DNA from: Episyrphus balteatus
Taxonomy: Eukaryota; Arthropoda; Insecta; Diptera; Syrphidae
Direction of reading: 5' to 3'
DNA length: 64,000 nucleotides
Assembly: GCF_945859705.1 (NCBI RefSeq)
Contig: NC_079134.1
Span: 84,266,951 to 84,330,950, forward strand
This document shows, in pieces, positions 22,430 through 33,166 of the stretch. The position numbers and the translations under genes are program-made. Position 1 is the stretch's first letter. Every line of letters begins with the position of its first letter. The notes under the pieces were generated by a model. It searched no databases, was not told the DNA's origin, and saw only the letters and a program-made list of their open reading frames with translations.

Positions 22430-23033
22430 GGGTTGGTGATGAATGACCAAAACCCATAATCCCAAAGAGAAAATCCCCAAAGCCAAAATCCCCAAGACAA
22501 ACCTGGGTATAGACAAAATCTCCAGGAAAAAATCTCAAAAAAACAAAAATATCCGAGCGAAAATCCCAAAATTTCAGATGCGCAAGTTGTGTATCAATCG
22601 CGCGCGCGATTTGATTGCTTGATACACAACTTGCGCATCTTCATTTTGGAAAAACCTATTTTCAACTCGCTGTATCCTTCCAGTATATTAGAATCATTGT
22701 TAATGCACAGGAATGGTAAATCAAACAAGGAAGGTTCAAGTCACGGTTGTCTACACAATTTATTTTTTCTATTCCGTTTTAAAAGAAGAACCTTTATGAT
22801 TTTAAAATTGTCGTGTTTAATTCTGATTTTACTTTTTTTTTATCATTTTATGTTTTTGTTTTTGCTAATTGGAGATTTTTGGGGATTTGGAGAAAATGGG
22901 AGAAAAAATTATTTATTGGAGATTTTGTCCATTGCATGCCTTTCCCCATGGAGATTTTGTCCATGGGGTCAAAAATTTTCTGGAGATTTTATCCGATTGA
23001 GATTTTATTTTTTGGAGATAGTGTAGGTTTCCC
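22430..23033. mobile_element. foldback element A, 604 bp, AAAATCCCC words
   Basis: It starts GGGTTGGTGATG and ends ...GGTTTCCC. An exact 9-bp duplication AATTTTCAG flanks it (22421-22429, 23034-23042). The left half is made of words such as aaaatcccc and aaaatctcc; the right half has inverse words (ggagattttgtcc). A palindrome at 22577-22639 with a cgcgcgcg core marks the centre. It splits the RT frame of the captured retrotransposon. Reading frames inside it are not genes. Confidence 0.85.
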
Positions 23034-23940
23034 AATTTTCAGACATAATCACTCAAATAAGTTTGTAGTTAACTCCGGTGTACCTCAAGGTAGTCATTTG
23101 GGACCACTATTATTTGTCTTTGTACCTTCCATCTTTTTTAAAAAACTCTTCTTCATTAATGTACGCTGACGATGTTAAAATATTTCGGAAAATAAATTCA
23201 TTGAATGATTTTAATCTTCTTCAAAATGACCTACTATGTTTTTGGGAATGGTGCAATAACAATCGTTTATTTTTAAATGTTGACAAATGCAAGACAATGC
23301 GTTTCACACGCAAGCATGATTTCATTGTTTTTGATTATATGTTAAACTCCTCTAGTTTACACGTCCAATCCAGCTTTTCTGATCTGGGTATAATTCTAGA
23401 TTCAAAGTTATCATTTACTGATCACTACTATTCAATAATCAAAAAAGCTAATAGATCACTCGGTTTTGGAAGTGAGTTCCGTGATCCCTTCGTAATTAAA
23501 TGTCTATTTTTTTCGTTTGCCAGATCTGTATTAGAATATGGCTGTGTTATATGGGCCCCTTATTACAATGTTCACACAAATAGAATTGAAAGTGTCCAAA
23601 AGAAATTCATAAAGTTTTACCTTCGATTTCTTCCTCGGTCAAATTTAATTGAATGGCCTTCTTACCCTCAGAACCTAATTCTCTTGAATATCCCATCCCT
23701 TTCTGCTCATAGAGAGTTTTTACAGCTTTGCTTCATCGTTGGATTAATGAATGGATCTATTTCCTCCTTCTCAGTTTTGGGTCGTTTGAACTTTAACGCG
23801 GCCCGTGTTGGGGTAAGAACTAGTTTTAGCAGATCGAACTATGGGTCTTACAGTCCGATTAATCAGTTAATTAATATATAATTCAATAAACATTATAACC
23901 TAATTGACTCTGTCAACGTAAATATTAAATCAAAACAGTT

Positions 23941-24095
23941 TAAAATTAGATTTTTCGTTAATTTTGTAAATTAGAAATTTAATTGTGTTATCTTTTTTTT
24001 TTATATATACATTCATTTTTATTATTATAGTTATTTACATTTATAATTACCTGTAACGTTAGGATTTTAACGTGCTCAATAAATCAAATCAAATC
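23941..24095 (+). other. 3' UTR and tail of the captured retrotransposon
   Basis: After ORF2 an AT-rich trailer ends with aacgtgctcaataaatc followed by a short (AAATC)n run, a typical simple 3' tail for Jockey-group elements. The satellite array begins directly after. Confidence 0.65.
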
Positions 24096-24490
24096 AAAAG
24101 TGAAAAAAAAAAACAAAATCGCATGTAACTCTTGAATTAAGATTCACCAAATTAGGAATTATATACCAAAATGCTTGTGATCTTTTTCTGAATAAATGTT
24201 AAAAATTTTAAAATTTGGTGAATCATACTTTTCAAGTAATCATCTGTGGAAGTTCAAAAATGTTCCAAGACGCACGCGAAAAAAAAACAAAATCGCATGT
24301 AACTCTTGAATTAAGATTCACCAAATTAAGAATTATGTATGTACCAAAGTGCTTATGATATTTTTCTGAATAAATGTTCCAAATTTCAGAATTTGGTGAA
24401 TCATACTTTGCAAATTATTTTTCAAATTATCATCATCGAAAATTGAAAAATGTTCCAAGACGCATGCGAAAAAGAAACAAAATCTTTCTT
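24095..24490. repeat. satellite array of the right arm, about 2 units
   Basis: Reverse complement of the left-arm units (cgcatgtaactcttgaatt, gattcaccaaatta, tgatctttttctgaataaatg). It is shorter than the six-unit left array, so unit number has changed since the arms were duplicated. Confidence 0.85.
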
Positions 24491-24722
24491 AAGCCTTTTA
24501 ATTACAATAACCTAAAAAGTGAAAAAGTGGATAATTTACAATTTTTTTCTTTCTAGCGCTATATGTTTTTGGAAAACAAAATACAAAAATTGTTTTTAAA
24601 CCAAAAAACAAGCTTTTTGGATCATTATTTTTAATAATGTGGTCAACTGTCAATAAATTAGTTTGAAAATTTTCACTTTTTGAGTTTTTGCAAAAAGTGG
24701 CCGTTGTAGTTATACCTGTATG
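24491..24722. mobile_element. AAGGYTTAACTAC-family MITE in the right arm
   Basis: The ends aagccttttaattac and gttgtagttatacct are inverted. The internal phrases aaaaagtgaaaaagtgg, accaaaaaacaagcttttt and catta are shared with copies at 43492, 44005, 44238 and 52645-53153. The left arm has only the two ends at 3924-3985. Confidence 0.7.
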
Positions 24723-25020
24723 GGGAACTTCCACTGAATGTCAGTTCTGGGCTGGTGACGATGTAAACAAACGTTTTTTGTATTATAAAATAGTATTTTT
24801 GTTGTAATTCGCATTGGAAATTTTCAAATCAAAGTCTACCTTGTAAATGAAAAACGTCACCTAAACGCATTGTCATAGTATACATATATATTAAGTGCGT
24901 TCAATTTGAAAAATCTGAATTTAGGTTCAGTTTTGGTGTGTTGAACTCTGTCATTTTCATTTGTGAGGTTTGTGTCCATGGTTAACAAATGCTTTTTTTT
25001 ACGTTACGTTACGTTTGTTA

Positions 25021-25375
25021 TGGCGTTTTTAATTGGCAATCTGGAATTATTGTTCTTCGATTCGGAATCCCAATTGAACAGTTTTTTTTTTTATTCCGAA
25101 GAATCTAAAGTTTGGTGTGAATGTATTGGTTGAGTTTAGCATGTGCCACATATAGGTATGTGTACTCGCGCCAAACTTAATTTGTTTTTGTGCTGCAAAC
25201 ATTTTGTACGGCTGTCATTTAAATCTATGAATGTGTGAGTGATTCTGCTTCTGATTCTGTTTTTAAAACCAGAAGAGAAATTCTCTTTTTTTCAGAATCA
25301 GAACTGTTAGTTTTGCCCAATTGAACGCATTTAGATTGCTTTTTTTAGCTTCCAGATTGCCAATTAAAAACGCCA
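25021..25375. mobile_element. 355-bp MITE with TTA duplication
   Basis: The ends tggcgtttttaattggcaat and, inverted, the same sequence at the right, lie between exact TTA copies (25018-25020, 25376-25378). The left arm keeps the empty site near 3383-3390 (aaaattaacaaac). A 3-bp TTA target fits PIF/Harbinger elements. Confidence 0.85.
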
Positions 25376-25657
25376 TTAATTTTTCTATTTTAGTTATTAT
25401 TTAATAAACTATGATTCACCAAATTATAAAACTGATCAAATACGATTCACTATATTGACACTGAATTATGAAGATTTTTTTTTGAAATTCATGACCAAGT
25501 GCTGCTAACTTTACGCCTTACGTAAATTGTTAATAACTTTTAAACTATGATTCACCAAATTGTAAAATTGATTCACTAAATTTCACCTAATTCTCACCAA
25601 ATTATTTGCATAAAATTTTTTGAAATTCCCCACTCAGTGCTGCTAAGTTGATTGCGG

Positions 25658-25668
25658 TATCAATCTCA
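25658..25668. repeat. target-site duplication, right copy, of the giant element
   Basis: TATCAATCTCA, identical to 3081-3091. Beyond it the Jockey-like ORF2 continues on the minus strand. Confidence 0.9.
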
Positions 25669-26600
25669 GCATTGTTGAGAGAAAAGGACTGACTAAAAAT
25701 CTGCGAAAAGATTAGAAATAGTTTGGGGATCTGCCGACGAACAGTTATTTAATTTTATCACTGAAGGATAGCCATTCTTTTGCTATTGATAAATTGGAGA
25801 AAAAGTTTTGGGTTAGTGATTATGTTGGATTGCATTTGACAAATATAATTTGAAAATAGGGAGTCACACAGAGCAGAAAATTGGTTATACACAAAGATAT
25901 AATTGGAAAGTTGGAGGTAGAACTAGTAATCAGATACTTTTGCCATAGTTTGTTGCGAAGCAAACGTAATTCTCTGGTATACCATGGGAGCGATGACGAA
26001 AGGTTTTTTTGTGAATACATAGGAATTGATTGAGAAAAACAGTTATATAAAATTGCATAAAAAGTAGCTTTTTTTGTATCAATATGAGAGTAATGGTCTG
26101 ATAAAAAATCGAAATTAGTAATACTAAAAAGTTCATTAAGTTTGGTGAAATTGGTCCTACGGAAGTTTAATTTATTCTGTGTTAGAAATTCAGGATTGGC
26201 ATTTGGACTTACATAGGCGAAAACAATCGAGAGAGGTGGGTGATAGGAGTCGAGCTTTGAAAGAAGATGACGTAAAGATAAGATCAAGTTGTCTTCCAAG
26301 ATTGCTTTTTACATTGCTTATCTGGACAAGAACTGAAGCTTAAAGACGGTCAGTAAAAAGAATTTCTTTTTCAGAAATAGCATTCTCCGTTAAAAAATGA
26401 AGTCCATCCTCGGAATATAACCAAATCAAAAGAGGAAGATTGAAGTCCCCAATAATTAATATCCCAACTAATAATTTTACTTCCACAAGGGTCTAACGAA
26501 GCTGTTTCGATTTTAGAAATATTGCTTGTATACGACCAAAGAGAAGCCCATTTGGCCCACCAGAGAAGCTTGATAGGTTTTAGAAGAGTCATATGCAAGT
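25669..26600 (-). pseudogene. Jockey-like ORF2 remnant, endonuclease and linker half
   Basis: Minus-strand frames give the end of an apurinic-type endonuclease: a GDFNLPLLIW motif near 26440 in one frame, NLGRQLDLIF near 26290, and PPLSIVF where the SDHxPL-type motif is expected. The linker (LNFRRTNFTKLNELF, SSLPWYTRELRLLRNKLWQKY) follows, and near the TSD the NLFADFF box that precedes RT. The frame then continues at 3080. Several stops and shifts; the 5' end is missing near 26600. Confidence 0.8.
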
Positions 26601-26749
26601 TAATTGGAGAGACTCAAAACATTTGCTTAATGCCTTATAGAAACAAGCAACATTCAAAATTTGAAAATGTGTATTACTGCTACAGGCTTTTAATTTTATT
26701 TGTGAAAGTCTAAACGAGGTATATTCCAAATAGAATAAAGAAAAAAATA

Positions 26750-26976
26750 TTTTTTTTTTTCATTTTAATTTTTTATATTTTAATTTTAATTTTTTTATTT
26801 TTCATTTTCCTGTTTGCTTTCCCACCATCCAGTCAAAGTTTTCTTCTGAAATTAAATGTCCAAACACAATTATATTGAGAAAAAAACTTCTTTACTTACT
26901 TGACGCATTTTGCGGGATTTGAACCTCGTACGTCCTGATTGATAGTCCGGTACCGTACCCATCGAGCTACCTAGGT
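26750..26976 (-). mobile_element. tRNA-derived SINE
   Basis: On the minus strand the head has a good A box (TAGCTCGATGGG, 26969-26958) and B box (GGTTCAAATCCC, 26925-26914) 32 nt apart, as in a tRNA promoter. It is followed by about 80 bp of body and an A-rich tail (26815-26750). The head does not fold into a clean tRNA: the T stem is mismatched. It is therefore not a functional tRNA gene. Confidence 0.7.
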
Positions 26977-27072
26977 ATATACTAAAAAAGTTTCAAATTT
27001 GAACTAGTTGAAACCAGAGCTTCCTAAGGGCTTCGATTTAATTTCCTAATGAGTTGCACTATCTTAAATATA

Positions 27073-27449
27073 TGGTGACCATTTGTGGTTTTTTTTTCAA
27101 AGGTATTACTTTTGGTTATTTTCTGTTTTTTGGTTAGTAGAAAAAAAAAAACACTTAACTTAATAAACTGATTGCAGTCACCCGGATGCCGTCAAACCGC
27201 ATTTTTCTTAAAAATTAGAGAATTAGCTTTGTTTTGACCTTAGATTAAAAATCTAAAATGTCCATTTTATATTCGAATAAGTAGAGAAGATTAAAATCTT
27301 GTTTTCCTTTCCTCTCCACTTATATACTCCAAATTGGTAAATAAATCATCTTTAATATCACTATTTTAAACCAATTACCGATATAAAAAGAATCACTTTT
27401 TCATTTATTTATTTATAACAATGAATAAGAAAACCAAAAATGGTCACCA
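27073..27449. mobile_element. 377-bp TA-flanked MITE
   Basis: The inverted ends tggtgaccatttgtggtttt and tggtgaccatttttggtttt lie between TA dinucleotides (27071-27072, 27450-27451). The interior is AT-rich; no coding. Probably a Tc1/mariner-type MITE. Confidence 0.75.
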
Positions 27450-27531
27450 TAATCGCGCTTATCAAAATATTTCTTATTCTCATGTGTTTGTCTGACAGTT
27501 TACAAAATTTAGCTTGTACTCACTTTCACAG

Positions 27532-27692
27532 GGCTTCTACAAATAAAATTAGCGAACCTAACTTCGCTTAGGAAAACTCATAAGACTAAATGCTTTTTAC
27601 AATGTTTTGCTTGTGATTAAAGGGCTTCTACAAATATAAAAAGATAACACTTAACTTCTCTAAGGCAAACATATAAAACTAAAAGCTTTTCG
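27532..27692. repeat. imperfect tandem duplication
   Basis: gggcttctacaaata begins two similar segments at about 27532 and 27621, both continuing with ...cttaacttc/ctaacttcg and ...aaactaaaagctttt. About 70 bp align, with many differences. Confidence 0.55.
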
Positions 27693-27699
27693 CGCATGC

Positions 27700-29160
27700 G
27701 CCTGAAATTGAATTTCTTTTTTTCTTATACAGAGATACAAAATATAAGTCGTTATATTTGAAAGTGATATAAATCATATTTTGTATTGTTTTCAATCAAA
27801 GACAACATTTCAACAATTTATTTCGATCAAATATTAAAATGTTGTAACTATAACACATCTATTTTGTTGAATATTTGTTTAAAAAGGCAAAACTGTTTAA
27901 CTGCGGTTTATTTGAAATTTAACGTAATGTTTTTTTTTATAAATATGTTTAACGGCTTACATATTATTGAGATAGTTTCGGTTATATACAATTATAAAAA
28001 AAATGCATTTAAGGCAATTGTATAATTTCTAGTTCAACCATACTTAAATACCTACCTAAGTCATTTTGAATCTGATAGTTTTCGGACTGGATTAAAAAAA
28101 AAATACATAGCATTCATAAGGACTTGGTAAGCAGTTCTAATACAATTTCATCAAAATTAAAGATCCTAACCTTATGGAAGAAAAATTGTTAGTTGGGATG
28201 TCATCATTAGGATAAGATAAATCGACAATATATTCAACGGCATTCACACAAGTCTTCGTAAGCGCTTGTAGGTTCAGTTGGAGGCAGCGGTCTAATCCAG
28301 CGATATTTTAACAATGCCAATTTTTTGACAGCCTAGCTTAGTTGAATTTTATCAACTATATCGAATTTAACCTTTCTTCACCCATAGACATACGCAAATA
28401 ATTGAGAACTCTTTTAAGTTTACTAGATGACCGCTCACAAGAACATGACGTCATAGGAGCGGTAGACATGTAGTAAACTAACTTGAAGGCTTACGGAATT
28501 ACATTTCTTAGTTTAAATACCTCTTTGGTAATGTCGCCGAAATTCGTGCATACGTTGCAAGAAAAAAGAAGCATTTGCAATTCAGATAAATAGGATCCAA
28601 TTCCAAAATAGATTCGACTTATTCTATTGTGGCATATGCTCTTAGCAGTGGGTATTTTAAAATTTCTTAAAAAAGGTTCAAAAACGGTGACGTAAACGTT
28701 TGAAGAACCATTTTGAACTCTTTCCTATAAAATGTTTCCAAATTAAAAACAGAAACGATTTCAGGATATTGAAGATATTCATATTGAGAATTGGTGAAAA
28801 ATTCTCTTTGGAAACCGACGAGTTCTATGATGTTTCAAAAAATCATTTTCAGGATTAATATTTAATTTTTCAGCAAACGAAGATGAACTTATCAATGCAT
28901 TTATTTGAGTTTCATCATCGTTTATTAGTAGAAATGATTCTATTGTATTGCAAATTTTCCACTTCTAGGTTTTCTATTAATTTTTTTACTTTGAACATGA
29001 TATTTTTGCAAAAATATAAAGAACTGATAAATTCAAAATCCAAGATACTTTTCAGGGTTCGTATGGTAATTTAATTTTCAGAATTCTTTACTTAATTTAA
29101 CGTATTTGTAGGTTCTATTCTATTAAAATGCTAAAGAAAAAGGATAAAGTTCCCATGTGA
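27700..29160. other. non-coding DNA
   Basis: About 1.4 kb with no bounded element and only short open frames. Composition is somewhat less extreme around 28130-28800 than elsewhere, but no splice-consistent gene could be built. Confidence 0.4.
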
Positions 29161-29167
29161 TTACAAG

Positions 29168-29445
29168 ACACGACACGAGCTAACCAGATGTTAAATACAC
29201 CTACGTACGCTAAAAAAAAAATTATTTGTCGATAAATTTGCTGACTCGGCAAATCTCACCTCGTACGGGACACGAGCAAGCCAAATTTTAAATACATACA
29301 CCTATGTACGTAAAAAAATGATTCGGTGACCAACTTGCCGACTAATTTGCCAACTCGGCAAATCGTACCTCGTACGCGACAAGATTTAGCCAGATTTTAA
29401 AAACATGCACTTATGTGCCGACTGATTTGCCGACTCTTAAAATCG
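29168..29445. repeat. degenerate tandem repeat, about 3 units of ~110 bp
   Basis: Successive units share cacgacacgagc/cgggacacgagc, ccaaattttaaatacat, cacctatgtacg and tttgccgactcggcaaat. Each unit contains the short inverted phrase tgccgactcggca. Confidence 0.75.
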
Positions 29446-29489
29446 TGGGGGGTGAGAAAACACAGTTTTTAAACATATTAGGGGTCAAT

Positions 29490-29918
29490 AACAATTTTTG
29501 TTTTAAATTCATTTTTATTTTTCATCACCTTAAAACTATCTTAAAGCTAGACAAAAATTCATAAAAACTAGCCTACTTATCAATTACTTACAACTAAATT
29601 ACTGGCCCTATACGGGCACTCTAAGTTATAATTAATTTTTCTTTATACTAATGCCTTTCGGCCATTAGAACTATTTTTATACTAATATTTTATGGTTTTT
29701 ATTTTTCACCAAGAAATAATTTAAAAAAAATTTGGAATCATATAATTTTTTTTCTTATTTTAAAACTTACAATCTAATTAAAACTACTTAAAAGTACTTA
29801 AACTACTTAAAACTATTTAAAAACAAGAACAGCCACCCCAACTGTCCCTACTTAAAACTAAACACCTAAAACTATGTAAGCCGGCCAAGGCATACAAAAC
29901 AAAGACCACTTTAGCATA
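29490..29918 (-). other. 3' UTR region of the second non-LTR element type
   Basis: Downstream (minus) of the ORF2 stop at 29919; AT-rich with repeated aaaactactttaa-like phrases. The exact 3' end is not defined. Confidence 0.45.
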
Positions 29919-32522
29919 TCAAATCAAACTAATTTTACTAAGCCACAGAAACTGGTTCTCCTGCTTTACACTGTCTCTTCGGTCCCGATCGGACGCAGTC
30001 CTACTGAACCGAAGACGCCCTTCTCCGCCTAGTGCGAGAATGTCCCCGCCATACAGCAGTCGCCTGTCCACGGTTCTTCGCCCGACGTGGTAGATTAGCG
30101 GAACTGCCAATCTATCCTGTACAAGCCCCCGACTATCTAAATAGAGAAATGCCTCAGGCGGAATATAGCCGCTTAAGCACACACTCTTGAAGTATTCGTC
30201 GTTAGGGAAGTAAGCCCAAAAAATGTAGCTATTTGAAGTTGCCATCGCTCTTTAAACGTGGCCACGAACAAGCTTCAGCATAAAGTTATCAATTCTATTT
30301 ATGTTGGCCCTATTGTATAAAACCTCATTGGAATAGTAATGCGTGTAATCAGATTCTAGTGATCTGTGCAGACCAAGGCAACGTCTAAGACACTGCCTCT
30401 CAAACATCCGAAACTTTTCCATTTGAGATGGAGCAACGTTGAACTACACAGGGCATCCATAGACAATCATCGGCCGGATGAGGGCCATGTAGCAAATCAC
30501 CTTAACCCTGGTGTCAACCCGACCCAGCCGTTTCGTCAGGGCAAATGCTCCCCTAGCCCTAGCCAGTGCAGAATCCATATGTCTATTGAAATATAGATAT
30601 TGATCTAGCTAGATGCCAAGGTACTTATACTTTACTACAATTTTACTCGGCAGTAGATGTCCTTGTGGTCCAGCGATTACCAGCTTCCGCCAGTTCCTTC
30701 GCGTATCCCCTGAAGCCCTAGCCAAAGGAGTCCTAAAAAGAATCGTTTCTGATTTCTGAAAGTTAATTTTCAACTTCCAGTCATCACAATATCGCTGAAT
30801 TTTGTCAAAGTCACGTTGCAAGAGAATTCTGACTTTTGGAGCTGTTCTGTACGCAATTAGATCGTCGGCATATGCAATTGCCTGAGTTAGACTTCCTATC
30901 AGATCGCTGGTGTAAATACTAAAGAGAATCGGTGAGTTCACCGCTCCCTGTTGAAGACCATTTTTAATATTAAAAATTCCAGTAGAAGTTACATTGCCAT
31001 TTTTGACAACACACGTGCTACCATTGAGCATGTCATAAAGCATATATAAAAGTGGTTTACTTATACCAAGTCTTGTTAATTTTAGATAGAGACCTTCTAA
31101 CCAAACGGTGTCGAATGCTTTTTCCAAATCAACAAGACAGGCACCCGTGCACTGTTTTTTAGATTTGTTCCACTGAATATCAGATACAAGTTTAGACGCG
31201 GCATGAATATTGTCATGTCCTGCCTTAAACCCGAATTGATTATCCGGTATGATATTATTGTCCTCAGCCCACTGAGACAGAGACCTATTGATAACTTTTT
31301 CAAATACTTTGCTGATACTTGGAAGGAGACTTATCGTCCGGAGATTTGCCGGATTGGAGTTGTCCTTTCCCTTTTTCGAGAGAGGATGTACCACTGCTGT
31401 TTTACAACGCTTTGGATAATATGCATTATTCAGAGCGTTGTTAAACAGATTGGCATAAATGTCAATAGCTTCTTGCGGTAGATGTCGTAGTACAATATTG
31501 GATATACCATCGACTCCTGCTGATTTCTTTTTCTTTAATGAATCGAAGATGAGCTTGAGCTCTACCTTCGTAATAAACAGGGTGTAAGCCCCAGCATGCT
31601 CGGCGATGATGACGTTTTCCAAGTGCTCTTCATTAAACCCGGTAAAACCGCGATTCTCAGATCGCCATGCCATTGCGTAATATCATTACGTAGATAGAAG
31701 TGATGAAGGAGGGCCCTGTTTTCCAGGTCGTGGTTCGGGTTAATGCTAGCATTAACCTTGTACACTTGCTGGAAGGCAGCTTCCACCGCCTCTTGCGGAT
31801 CTTCGATTAAAAGAGGTCGCGTCCAAGATGGCTTCCCCTGGATTTCTTTGTACCACTTTTTCCACAAGCTCATTCGGTAGCTGTATTTCGGCGGCGAGTC
31901 CGCAATGGTCGCTGTCGTACTCAATTGTACGAAGGCAGTTTCTTGGGTGTTGGCCCACAGAGTCTGTTATTGTCAGTCTTAAGTCTAGAAGCATTAAATC
32001 CAGAAAAGAGCCGCTTCTTGGAAACGATGGCCTTTCAGTAGCCAGCAGATCAACCCTATATTCAATATTGCTTTGACTCATCCAATTATAGAAATGATTA
32101 CCTCGCTGATTCTGTATTTGATTTCCCCAATCTTGGTGTTTGGCGTTCAGATCACCGGCCATGAGGATAAAGTTTTCCTCCAAATTCAGTCGTAGGACTT
32201 GAAAAAGTTTTTCGAGTTCTGCCGTAAAGTCAGCTGGTTGAGGTGCCTCTGCCGCATAAGCTGCGACTGCGTACACCCGCTTTCCATGTTGGAGAGGGAT
32301 GCATACAATGCACACCTCAAGCGATCGAAACTTTCGCACCTCACTATTGTATATTACCTTATAACTAATGCCTTTACGTATGAAGATTGCAACACCGTCC
32401 TCTTGAATGGAGTCGGGCCGGTCTCTTCTTACGATATTGTAAATAATGTTTGTCAGTTTATGTTTCTGATTTAGCTTAGTTTCGCTAGGCATAAACACAT
32501 CGGGACTTAGATCTTTCAACAA
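29919..32522 (-). pseudogene. non-LTR retrotransposon ORF2: endonuclease plus reverse transcriptase
   Basis: A different family from the Jockey-like copies. The minus strand gives an endonuclease (PSETKLNQ, RKGISYKVIY, MAGDLNAKHQDWG, YDSDHCGL; about 32500-31860), then an RT with AGVDGISN, LRTISLLPSISKVFE, NQFGFKAGHD, CLVDLEKAFDTVW (A), GLQQGAVNSPILF (B), YADDLIAY (C) and KYKYLGI. A C-terminal part (IPPEAFLYLDSRG...) reaches the stop at 29919. The joins near 31750-31670, 30600 and 30250 need frame changes or stops, so it is inactive. The GLQQG...NSPILF motif recalls I/LOA-group elements; tentative. Confidence 0.85.
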
Positions 32523-32573
32523 TTGGAAAAGGTTCGACCCTAATCAGTGAATTTACATTCACAGCTAGAATCC

Positions 32574-32850
32574 TTAGGGGCCTGTCTGACAGCGCACCCA
32601 TAACGACCTGGGTTGCGTTAAGCTAGGCAGTTGAGTGTAGATATGATCTACCCTCACTGTCTGCTCCCTTATCTGGCTTTGAAGCCCTGTTAACTGTGCT
32701 TGAATGCTCAGTAGCAAGGTCAAAACCTCTGATTCTGCCGCCGGTGCTTTAGGCACGGAGACCTATTAGGCAACCTTTGGTGGTTTTTGAGTCACCTTCG
32801 GCATTGCTCTTTGCGCCATTTGGGCGAAAGAGATGATTGGGTTGACGATA
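32574..32850 (-). pseudogene. ORF1 C-terminal remnant of the same non-LTR element
   Basis: Minus-strand frame with AQMAQRAMPKVTQKPPKVA, two stops, then LLLSIQAQLTGLQSQIREQ, a short amphipathic helix. Proline-rich then coiled-coil-like C-termini are usual before the ORF2 endonuclease in this kind of element. It is truncated at the MITE edge (32853), so the element is 5'-truncated or was cut there. Confidence 0.55.
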
Positions 32851-32852
32851 TT

Positions 32853-33103
32853 AGGGGTATTCACGATTCGATGCAAATGGTCTTGTATCGTTGAAAAGGT
32901 GCAAAAGTGTAACATTTTCTTTCAATAAAAAACCAAATATACAGCCTACAATGTTTTTACACTTTTACACTTTTGTTATACCCTTACCCTATTGCAAAAA
33001 TAAAATACAATGGTGCAAAATTTGTCTGTTGTAGTTGTAGTAATAGAAAAACAAAATTTAGCAATTTTACACCTTTTTGTTGCACCCGATCGTGAATACC
33101 CCT
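32853..33103. mobile_element. 251-bp MITE, AGGGGTATTCACGAT family
   Basis: AGGGGTATTCACGAT is inverted at the right (atcgtgaatacccct). It is flanked by ATT (32850-32852, 33104-33106). Internal phrases gtgcaaaagtgtaa and ttacacttttgtta are inverted. A large composite relative spans 43050-44854 with AAT flanks. Confidence 0.85.
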
Positions 33104-33166
33104 ATTGACAGTAAAATAGAAAAATCTAACCAAAACAAAAAGGACAAAAGAAAATTGATAACATAA

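Larger units (their letters stand above)
20315..23940 (+). pseudogene. Jockey-like ORF2: endonuclease and reverse transcriptase, interrupted
   Basis: The N-terminal part is an apurinic-type endonuclease: YYQNVNGLRTK, TETW, AGGGIIIAV, IIVGDFNLSYLNW and EDRHHPAL. A stop follows at 21160. The linker and RT resume with SGSDGLPS, NYRPIAKLS, QHGFIKKKS, FTNFSKAFDKLNH (motif A; Asp replaced by Asn at the catalytic position), SGVPQGSHLGP (B), YADDVKIF (C), then a thumb with RKHDFIVFDY and a conserved C-terminal SRSNYGSYSPIN. It is broken by a snap-back hairpin (21268-21320), a MITE (22129-22338), a foldback element (22430-23033) and frameshifts. Tail and 3' end follow at about 24090. Confidence 0.85.
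3092..25657. mobile_element. 22.6-kb composite inverted-repeat element
   Basis: The ends are inverted: the left starts CCGCCATCAACTTAGCAGCA and the right, read inward, starts CCGCAATCAACTTAGCAGCA. The similarity continues for several kilobases as two arms. An 11-bp duplication flanks it, and the host Jockey-like ORF2 continues on either side, so this is a real insertion. It holds a tandem repeat in each arm, a captured non-LTR retrotransposon, a central region with a spliced gene model, and later insertions. No transposase for the whole unit was recognised, so it is probably non-autonomous. Duplications of 9-11 bp and long arms with subterminal repeats suggest Mutator-like or foldback elements; that class assignment is inference. 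Confidence 0.85.
18038..25657. repeat. right inverted arm of the giant element
   Basis: This is the reverse-complement partner of 3092-7870. It carries the complete captured retrotransposon body and two private insertions (about 18056-18625 and 25021-25375), both absent from the left arm. Confidence 0.85.

Noticed and set aside
22589..23169. Two open frames of 118-145 codons with hydrophobic runs
   Set aside because: They lie mostly in foldback element A; the words of the repeat create them. Only the final SGVPQGSHLGP part is RT sequence.
26905..26975. A functional tRNA gene on the minus strand
   Set aside because: A and B boxes are present, but the T stem and acceptor stem do not pair properly, and an A-rich tail follows; a SINE head fits better.
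29168..29445. CRISPR-like array because of repeated ~110-bp units with short inverted phrases
   Set aside because: Units are diverged, there are no uniform spacers, and the DNA is animal.
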